A DNA stretch of 10,914 nucleotides from an uncultured Prevotella sp. (GTDB lineage: Bacteria > Bacteroidota > Bacteroidia > Bacteroidales > Bacteroidaceae). How positions within the stretch are numbered: position 1 is the stretch's first letter; every line of letters begins with the position of its first letter. The notes beneath the pieces are model-generated. The model did no database searches. It saw nothing but the letters and a program-made list of their open reading frames with translations, and had not been told where the DNA came from. The position numbers were made by a program, and so were the translations under genes. Below are positions 5,801 to 10,914 of the stretch, piece after piece. The stretch covers positions 1 to 10,914 of the forward strand of contig URDV01000057.1 in NCBI GenBank assembly GCA_900546605.1. The letters run 5' to 3'.

Positions 5801-7384
5801 TTACTTCATGTCGTTTTGTTGTTTCATAAGCAATTCGTTACCCTTCATGTCATAGAAAGCATATTGCAAGTAAGCCAATCCCTGGTTTGCATAAACCTTT
5901 ACACCCAAGCCATATTTTAACTGCCAACGACGCTTTACTGAATAAAAGCCTTGGTTAATGTAAGCAGCCACAAAGGGGTGGACATAGAGTTTAAAACGTT
6001 TTATTCCTAATTTGTTCACCAGGAAATCAATCTTTGTTTCAAGAGAATCAGTAAACAACAAACTTGGCTTAATTTTGCCCGTTCCGCCGCATGTGGGACA
6101 TGTTTCCTCTACATTTACGTCCATCACAGGTCTAACACGTTGTCGAGTTATTTGCATCAAGCCAAATTTTGAAAGAGGTAGAATACTATGACGAGCGCGA
6201 TCCTTCTTCATGTTCTCAACCATTCGCTCGTAAAGTTTTTGGCGGTTTTCGGGTTGATTCATATCAATGAAGTCAACTACGATGATGCCGCCCATATCAC
6301 GCAGACGCAATTGTCGTGCTAACTCGTCAGCAGCGCCCAAATTTACGTCAAGCGCATTTACCTCCTGCCCCTCAGGACTCTTAGATCGGTTACCACTATT
6401 AACATCAACCACATGCAACGCCTCCGTTTGCTCAATAATGAGATAAGCCCCATGTTTGTAAGTAACAGTTCTACCTAATGAGGTCTTAATTTGCTTGGTA
6501 ACAGAGAAATTGTCAAATATAGGTACATTGCCATTATAAAGTTTGACAATATTCTTACATTGTGGTGCAATGAGTGCTACATAGTTACGCACTTCATTGT
6601 ATACACCCTGGTCATTAACGTAAATATTCTCGTATGAGGGATTAAACAAGTCGCGTAAAAGAGCTACCGTACGACTTGTTTCCTCATAGGCAAGTAAAGG
6701 CAATTTCAATGCTTCACGATGGGCTTGCTTAATTTTTGCAACTGTGTTTTCCCAACGCATGAGCAATATGCGCATTTCGTTGTCAAGTTCTGCCACACGC
6801 ATATTCTCAGCAACTGTGCGAATAATAACCCCAAAACCTTTGGGCTTAATGCTTTGTATGAGTTGCTTGAGTCGTGTACGTTCAGTTCCCGACTTAATTT
6901 TTGAAGAGACCGAAATCTTTTCGCTAAATGGAATTAGCACAAGAAAACGTCCAGCGAATGAAATCTCCGACGTTAAACGTGGTCCCTTTGTATTGATAGG
7001 TTCCTTTACTATTTGTACAAGAATCTCTTGACCAACTTTGAGCGTATTTTGTATGCTTCCGTCTTTGTCTAATTCGGGTTGTTTGCCCAATTTATCGAGC
7101 GAGATGTTACGCTTACCATCGCCCAGTAAATTCAGGAATTTCTCTTGAGAGTGATAGCGCGTGCCCAAATCTAAATAGTGCAAAAAGGCATCGCGTTCAA
7201 AACCGACATTCACGAAGCAAGCATTTAGGCCAGGCATCAGTTTGCGTACCTTAGCCAAATAGATGTTACCTACTGAAAAATGTGCTGAACGTCCCTCGCG
7301 TTGATATTCAACTAACTTCTTGTCTTCTAACAACGCTATAGAAATGTCTTTAGAGGTTACATCTACAATAACTTCGCTTGTCAT
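5801..7384 (-). CDS. rng: Ribonuclease E/G family endoribonuclease (RNase G)
   Basis: RNase E/G enzymes cut single-stranded A/U-rich RNA in rRNA maturation and mRNA decay. The 527-residue protein has an S1 RNA-binding region (about 38-130; IYLAKVRKLMPGLNACFVNV, then EILVQIVKEPINTKGPRLT). The catalytic DNase-I-like part contains VVDVNSG (D327) and IVVDFIDM (D371), matching the two Mg2+-binding aspartates of E. coli RNase E (D303, D346), with the conserved ADELARQLRLRDMGG between. The zinc-link motif CPTCGGTGK (C429, C432) is intact, so dimer or tetramer formation should be possible. The long C-terminal scaffold of E. coli RNase E is absent, which fits RNase G. It is downstream of the HU and miniprotein genes but separated from them by a terminator; no exact TAnnTTTG promoter was found in 7385-7510. 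Confidence 0.95.
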   Translation of the reverse strand: MTSEVIVDVTSKDISIALLEDKKLVEYQREGRSAHFSVGNIYLAKVRKLMPGLNACFVNVGFERDAFLHYLDLGTRYHSQEKFLNLLGDGKRNISLDKLGKQPELDKDGSIQNTLKVGQEILVQIVKEPINTKGPRLTSEISFAGRFLVLIPFSEKISVSSKIKSGTERTRLKQLIQSIKPKGFGVIIRTVAENMRVAELDNEMRILLMRWENTVAKIKQAHREALKLPLLAYEETSRTVALLRDLFNPSYENIYVNDQGVYNEVRNYVALIAPQCKNIVKLYNGNVPIFDNFSVTKQIKTSLGRTVTYKHGAYLIIEQTEALHVVDVNSGNRSKSPEGQEVNALDVNLGAADELARQLRLRDMGGIIVVDFIDMNQPENRQKLYERMVENMKKDRARHSILPLSKFGLMQITRQRVRPVMDVNVEETCPTCGGTGKIKPSLLFTDSLETKIDFLVNKLGIKRFKLYVHPFVAAYINQGFYSVKRRWQLKYGLGVKVYANQGLAYLQYAFYDMKGNELLMKQQNDMK

Positions 7385-7504
7385 GAATTTTTTACTTTTC
7401 GAACTTCATATGTAGCATTTACCATTAAGCCATAAAGAGTCTACCTACGTTGTAAGTAATAGCCTCCGTACCCTTTAAGTGAAATACCCATATGAGCTAC
7501 ATTA

Positions 7505-7572
7505 AATTAAAAAAGAACGAGCAAACGAGAGTCATAGCCAGTTAGGCTACAATATAAGCTCGTTTACTCGTT
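7505..7572 (-). terminator. Rho-independent terminator after the HU-miniprotein unit
   Basis: Read on the minus strand, ACGAGTAAACGAG (7571-7559) pairs with CTCGTTTGCTCGT (7529-7517) through 13 positions with one U-G wobble, extended by an A-T pair at 7572/7516. A nested hairpin TAGCC-TAACT-GGCTA sits inside the loop (7535-7549). The 3' arm is followed by a C-interrupted T-run (TTCTTTTTT). It should stop HU/miniprotein transcripts before rng. Confidence 0.75.
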
Positions 7573-7605
7573 GTGGAAAAGACTCAGCAAAGAGTCGTCG
7601 AGCTA

Positions 7606-7695
7606 TTATTTGCTCTTATGACGATTCTTACGCAGTCTTTTTTTACGCTTGTGAGTAGACATCTTGTGTCTTTTCTTCTTTTTTCCGTTAGGCAT
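7606..7695 (-). CDS. 29-residue basic miniprotein, AURKAIP1/COX24 (bS22/mS38-like) ribosomal family
   Basis: An ATG at 7693-7695 opens a 29-codon frame closed by TAA at 7606-7608. The protein starts MPNGKKKKRHKMSTHKRKKR and ends NRHKSK; 16 of 29 residues are Lys or Arg and three are His, with no acidic residue. This pattern (KKRxKM followed by HKRKKRLRK) resembles the AURKAIP1/COX24 domain of mitochondrial mS38 and the small actinobacterial ribosomal protein bS22, and short proteins of this kind occur widely in Bacteroidetes. It probably binds rRNA in the small ribosomal subunit. It begins 38 bp after the HU stop and is followed by a terminator, so it is likely co-transcribed with HU. The family assignment rests on composition and recalled motifs; the gene itself is very likely real. 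Confidence 0.82.
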   Translation of the reverse strand: MPNGKKKKRHKMSTHKRKKRLRKNRHKSK

Positions 7696-7733
7696 ACCTA
7701 TTACGTTTTATAGTTAATTATGTGAATTGTATT

Positions 7734-8024
7734 TTAAGCTTTCTGACTCATATCTTTTACCGATACAGCAAATTCCTTAGCAGGCTTAAAGGCTGCAATG
7801 TCGTGAGCGGGAATGATGATGGTAGTGTTACTCTGCATGTTACGAGCCGTTTTCTCAGCTCTATGCTTCAGATAGAATGTTCCAAAGCCACGCATGCTTA
7901 CGTTGTTTCCACTCAGTAAAGCATTCTTTATTTCTACGGTAAATGCCTCAAGTACTTGCGAAACAGTAGCGCGGTCAAAGCCTTTTTTGTTCGCAATAGC
8001 CTTGACGATTTCTGATTTAGTCAT
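7734..8024 (-). CDS. HU-family nucleoid DNA-binding protein
   Basis: The 96-residue protein matches the HU/IHF fold over its whole length. The N-terminal helices are MTKSEIVKAIANKKGFDRA and VSQVLEAFTVEIKNAL, followed by the hallmark RGFGTFYLKHRAEKTARN and the arm region ending in IPAHDIAAFKPAKEF. In the arm, the usual PxT/PxG at the beta-ribbon tip appears as the IIIPAHDI block. HU proteins bind DNA non-specifically as dimers, bending and compacting it; hupA/hupB cannot be told apart here, so no symbol is given. It is six to eight residues longer than typical 90-residue HU because of the tail SVKDMSQKA. A promoter -7 element is present at 8072-8079, and the miniprotein gene follows 38 bp downstream. 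Confidence 0.93.
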   Translation of the reverse strand: MTKSEIVKAIANKKGFDRATVSQVLEAFTVEIKNALLSGNNVSMRGFGTFYLKHRAEKTARNMQSNTTIIIPAHDIAAFKPAKEFAVSVKDMSQKA

Positions 8025-8071
8025 TCCAGTTTAATGTATTTAGTTTGTTATTCGTTTTATAAAAGCGAATG

Positions 8072-8079
8072 CAAAGATA
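8072..8079 (-). promoter_or_regulatory. Promoter -7 element for the HU gene
   Basis: Minus-strand TATCTTTG matches TAnnTTTG and lies in the rpiB-HU spacer, about 48 nt upstream of the HU ATG. No clear TTTG is seen 19-21 nt further upstream, so the -33 half is weak or absent. Confidence 0.5.
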
Positions 8080-8125
8080 CTACTTTCTGTTGATTTAGAG
8101 AATGTTTGCACCACTTTTATCAACG

Positions 8126-8551
8126 TTAAACTGGAATTTTTTCAATTCTACGCACATGTCGTCCTCCTTCGAATTCAGTATTGAAGAATTCCTCCATTAT
8201 GTCGTGTGCTGTAGCATTGTCAATATATCGACCTGGCATAACAAGCACATTGGCGTCATTATGTTGGCGTGTCATGTGAGCTATTTCGGGAATCCACACC
8301 AAGGCTGCACGTATGCGCTGATGCTTGTTGAGTGTCATCGAAATACCCTCGCCACTACCACAAATGGCAATACCTTGCTCAACTTCGCAATTTTCAATAC
8401 CGCGTGCCAAGGCATGAGCAAAGTCAGGGTAATCACAACTATCGGTGCTATATGTACCATAGTCCTTGTATGTCATACCCTTGCTCTCAAGGTATTGTTT
8501 TACATACTGCTTTAATTCAAAGCCAGCATGATCACTTGCAAGACCTATCAT
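8126..8551 (-). CDS. rpiB: Ribose 5-phosphate isomerase B
   Basis: RpiB interconverts ribose 5-phosphate and ribulose 5-phosphate in the non-oxidative pentose phosphate pathway. The 141-residue protein has the full LacAB/RpiB fold: GLASDHAGFELK at the N-terminus, the active-site loop IAICGSGEGISM with the catalytic-type cysteine C64, NKHQRIRAAL, RQHNDANVLVMPGR, and the phosphate-binding GGRHVRRIEKI at the C-terminus. The length is normal for the family (about 140-150). The start follows the tkt stop by 38 bp with no promoter match in between, so the two are probably one operon. RpiB differs from the unrelated RpiA by these motifs; a sugar-specific paralogue (allose or galactose-6-phosphate isomerase) is less likely given the tkt neighbour. 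Confidence 0.93.
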   Translation of the reverse strand: MIGLASDHAGFELKQYVKQYLESKGMTYKDYGTYSTDSCDYPDFAHALARGIENCEVEQGIAICGSGEGISMTLNKHQRIRAALVWIPEIAHMTRQHNDANVLVMPGRYIDNATAHDIMEEFFNTEFEGGRHVRRIEKIPV

Positions 8552-8589
8552 CGTTTTCTTGTTTTGTGTTTACTTTTGTAGTTTGAGTT

Positions 8590-10620
8590 CTATTTACCCA
8601 GATAGGCTAATACCTCCTTATACATGTTTTGAGGAGTAAAGCCTAATTTTTCGTCCAAAACCTTGTAGGGAGCACTAAAGCCAAAGCTATCAAGTCCATA
8701 AACCTTACCATTTGAACCAGCCAAGCCTTCAAAGTTTACAGGTAAGCCTGCTGTTAAGGCGAAAATCTTGCCACCAGTAGGTATTAAAGTTTCTTGATAC
8801 TCTTTGCTCTGACGGCGGAATAACCCTTCACTTGGACAACTTACCACACGAGCCTTAATGCCATCAGCCTTGAGCAACGCAGCTGTGTCAACAAGTGTGG
8901 TCACCTCTGAACCCGATGCTACCAAAATAACATCAGGATTATCTTCTTTAATCACAGCATATGCACCATGCAGAATGCCTTCGTGGTAATTAGTGCCAGC
9001 AGGTAGGTCGTTTACATTCTGACGGCTGAATATTAAAGCGGTAGGCGTATCGAAGTTTTCCATAGCCATGCGCCAGCATTCAGTTACAGCATGTACGTCA
9101 CAAGGACGGAGCACGCGTACGCTATCGCGACCACTATGATTCTTCAATTTCTCCATCAAACGGATTTGGGCTTCTTGCTCTACAGGCTCATGTGTTGGAC
9201 CATCCTCACCTACGCGGAACGCATCATGCGTCCACACAAACTTTACGGGAACCTCCATTAAAGCGGCCATACGTATGGCAGGCTTCATGTAGTCTGAGAA
9301 TACAAAGAATGTACCCATAGCAGTAATGATACCACCATGCAACATCATACCAATGCAAACACATGCCATGGTAAGCTCTGACACACCAGCTTGTAAAAAG
9401 CCTCCAGCAAAGTTGGTACGTGAAATTTCCGTTGTATGTTTCAAAAAGCCATCCGTCTTGTCAGAATTGCAAAGGTCGGCTGATGAAACAATCATGTTCG
9501 GAACATACTCTGAGAGCAAACTCAAACATGCCGAAGATCCATTACGAGTGGGTGAATTAGGCTTTTGTTCTACCTTTTCCCAAGGAATGTTAGGTAACTT
9601 ATTTGCCATCCAATCGTTCAGTAGTGAAGCCTTTTCAGGGTTTGCAGCCTCCCATGCCTTTTCTTCAGCACGACGCTCAGCCACAATCTTACGAAGTTCG
9701 GCTTTGCGCTCATCGTACATTTGTTTTACTTGCTCACGAATTACGAACGGGTTTTCAGGGTCACCGCCCAAATTCTTTATCGTGTTGATATAGGCATCAC
9801 CACCCAGTGGTGCACCATGGGTCTTACAATTGTGCTCATAAGATGTGCCATCAGCTTTACGAGCGCCTTTACCCATAACACAATGACCAATAATGAGTGT
9901 GGGGCGTGATTCCTCAGCGTTAGCCGCCTTAAGTGCTTCACGTATTTGATCAGCATCATTGCCATCCACCTCAAGCACATTCCAATTCCATGCACGATAC
10001 TTCATGCCTGTGTCTTCAGATATCACGGCCGATGTATCTGTTGACAATTGCACCTCGTTTGCATCAAAGAACATAATAAGGTTGTTCAAACCTAAGTGTC
10101 CTGCAATGCGACCTGCGCCTTGTGATATTTCCTCTTGTACACCACCATCTGATATGTAGGCATAAATTTTTTCCTTATCAAACCCTGGGTTACCCGTACG
10201 TGCATACAAGGCTTTAGCTGCAATGGCTGCACCCACGGCATAAGTATGGCCTTGTCCTAATGGACCACTTGTATTTTCGATTCCACGCTCCTGACAAACC
10301 TCAGGATGACCAGGTGTAGGTGACCCCCATTGACGAAACTGCTTTAAGTCGTCAATTGAATAGTTACCAATCAGCGCCAGCTGAGAATATAGCATGGGCG
10401 ACATATGACCCGGGTCGAGGAAAAAGCGGTCACGGCAACGCCATGTTGCTTCATCAGGGTCGAAATTAAGAAATTCGGAGTAGAGCACGTTTATAAAATC
10501 GGCACCTCCCATGGCTCCGCCCGGATGGCCAGACTTAGCGCGTTCTACCATACTTGCGGCCAATATACGTATATTATCAGCAGCAAGATTCATTAGTTCT
10601 TTTGAATGTTCCATTGACAT
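8590..10620 (-). CDS. tkt: Transketolase
   Basis: Transketolase moves two-carbon ketol groups between sugar phosphates using thiamine diphosphate and Mg2+. The 676-residue length matches full transketolases. The N-terminal domain has SGHPGG (H32), DPGHMSP (H71) and TSGPLGQGH (118-125), then the ThDP/metal region YISDGGVQEE to FFDANEVQLS (about 155-193). The pyrimidine-binding domain carries VGEDGPTHEPVEQEAQIRLM with the catalytic glutamate. The C-terminal domain begins near ALIFSRQN. The usual GDG of the ThDP motif reads SDG here. A second ATG two codons downstream (10612-10614) is an alternative start. It is the first gene of the tkt-rpiB operon. Confidence 0.97.
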   Translation of the reverse strand: MSMEHSKELMNLAADNIRILAASMVERAKSGHPGGAMGGADFINVLYSEFLNFDPDEATWRCRDRFFLDPGHMSPMLYSQLALIGNYSIDDLKQFRQWGSPTPGHPEVCQERGIENTSGPLGQGHTYAVGAAIAAKALYARTGNPGFDKEKIYAYISDGGVQEEISQGAGRIAGHLGLNNLIMFFDANEVQLSTDTSAVISEDTGMKYRAWNWNVLEVDGNDADQIREALKAANAEESRPTLIIGHCVMGKGARKADGTSYEHNCKTHGAPLGGDAYINTIKNLGGDPENPFVIREQVKQMYDERKAELRKIVAERRAEEKAWEAANPEKASLLNDWMANKLPNIPWEKVEQKPNSPTRNGSSACLSLLSEYVPNMIVSSADLCNSDKTDGFLKHTTEISRTNFAGGFLQAGVSELTMACVCIGMMLHGGIITAMGTFFVFSDYMKPAIRMAALMEVPVKFVWTHDAFRVGEDGPTHEPVEQEAQIRLMEKLKNHSGRDSVRVLRPCDVHAVTECWRMAMENFDTPTALIFSRQNVNDLPAGTNYHEGILHGAYAVIKEDNPDVILVASGSEVTTLVDTAALLKADGIKARVVSCPSEGLFRRQSKEYQETLIPTGGKIFALTAGLPVNFEGLAGSNGKVYGLDSFGFSAPYKVLDEKLGFTPQNMYKEVLAYLGK

Positions 10621-10645
10621 TGCTATATTCGATTAGATTTTGTAG

Positions 10646-10677
10646 CAAAAATAACTATTTGCATGCAAAAGTACAAA
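10646..10677 (-). promoter_or_regulatory. Bacteroidetes-type promoter for tkt-rpiB
   Basis: On the minus strand TTTG (10677-10674) is followed after 20 nt by TATTTTTG (10653-10646), a full consensus match. Two more -7-like octamers (TACTTTTG at 10666-10673 and TATTTTTG at 10674-10681) overlap the region but lack a TTTG partner. Transcription would start near 10640, about 20 nt before the tkt ATG. Confidence 0.7.
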
Positions 10678-10807
10678 AATATCAGTATAAAGTAATGAAT
10701 AATGAAGAAAAAGTACATTCTAAGGGGCGAACATGCAAATGTAATATGGTATGTAGGTATTCAAAATTAGTTGATATAAGTTGGTGCAGTACTTCGTTCA
10801 TAAACAG

Positions 10808-10851
10808 AGGTTGAAGAGGGAGCGTAGCGGGCTACGTGACCGATGTAACCT
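10808..10851. repeat. 44-bp imperfect palindrome upstream of tkt
   Basis: The arms are symmetric about one centre: AGGTT/AACCT at the ends, GG/CC inside, and CGTAGC/GCTACG (10823-10836) at the core. The unpaired parts are symmetric too: a 5-by-5 internal loop, and a tandem G-A step beside a G-T pair. No T-run follows in either direction that would make it a standard terminator. It could end an unseen gene to the right or be a protein-binding site. Confidence 0.55.
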
Positions 10852-10875
10852 ATATATACCCGTTGGCGGAATTTC

Positions 10876-10914
10876 AGGTTAACGGGTTAACAAGTTGACA
10901 GGTTAACAAGTAAG
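10876..10914. repeat. 8-bp tandem repeat array (RRGTTRAC) running off the right edge
   Basis: Four contiguous octamers are seen: AGGTTAAC, GGGTTAAC, AAGTTGAC and AGGTTAAC (10876-10907), followed by AAGTAAG at the edge. Only the first two bases and one purine vary. No coding frame with a recognisable product spans it, and no gene is seen between 10621 and this array apart from the tkt promoter and the palindrome. Confidence 0.75.

Noticed and set aside
8572..8579. Plus-strand TACTTTTG as a promoter in the tkt-rpiB spacer
   Set aside because: It matches TAnnTTTG but has no TTTG at 19-21 nt upstream and would transcribe only antisense to tkt.
8102..8586. Plus-strand open frames opposite rpiB
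   Set aside because: They lie fully or mostly antisense to a complete RpiB with all family motifs and show no recognisable domain or promoter-supported start.
9326..9909. Plus-strand open frames opposite tkt
   Set aside because: They are antisense shadows of a full-length transketolase; their translations show no family pattern.
10554..10814. Plus-strand open frame across the tkt promoter region
   Set aside because: It overlaps the tkt start and its consensus promoter, has an erratic composition and no recognisable domain.

Overview
The window looks like an ordinary housekeeping stretch from a Bacteroidales genome, most likely Prevotella-like. The evidence is moderately AT-rich DNA, start codons that mostly lack Shine-Dalgarno sequences, several promoters of the Bacteroidetes form (TTTG, about 19-21 nt, TAnnTTTG), and proteins that resemble Bacteroidetes versions of RlmN, PdxA, RNase G, HU, RpiB and transketolase. 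No phage, transposase, CRISPR array, rRNA or tRNA gene was recognised.

Layout. (1) Positions 1-3310 hold a minus-strand gene row, read in the order rlmN (23S rRNA/tRNA adenine C2 methyltransferase), pdxA (vitamin B6 synthesis), a sugar/MobA-like nucleotidyltransferase, and a protein cut by the left edge of the window. (2) Positions 3459-3977 encode a minus-strand SPOR-domain lipoprotein with a good promoter at 4147-4177. (3) Diverging from it, positions 4311-5595 encode three small plus-strand envelope proteins: a YtxH-type glycine-zipper membrane protein, a two-TM protein of the YqjE/'phage holin 3_6' type, and a small basic protein whose start overlaps the preceding gene. Their order and architecture recall E. 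coli yqjD-yqjE-yqjK. (4) A strong bidirectional terminator at 5667-5726 separates this cassette from the convergent minus-strand rng (RNase E/G family). (5) Upstream of rng are a 29-residue, extremely basic ribosomal-type miniprotein (AURKAIP1/COX24, bS22/mS38-like) and an HU-family DNA-binding protein. They are separated from rng by a Rho-independent terminator. (6) Positions 8126-10620 carry rpiB and tkt, two non-oxidative pentose-phosphate enzymes in one apparent operon transcribed from a promoter at 10646-10677. (7) The right edge, 10680-10914, is non-coding. It holds an imperfect palindrome and the start of an 8-bp tandem repeat array that runs out of the window.

Functionally the window combines translation and RNA maintenance (RlmN, RNase G, bS22-like protein), nucleoid structure (HU), cofactor and central carbon metabolism (PdxA, RpiB, Tkt) and cell-envelope proteins (SPOR lipoprotein, YtxH cassette). 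I found no convincing previously undescribed system. The items most worth checking are the YqjDEK-like cassette and its long gene-free leader with a 15-bp inverted repeat, the unannotated-size miniprotein, and the structured repeats at the right edge.
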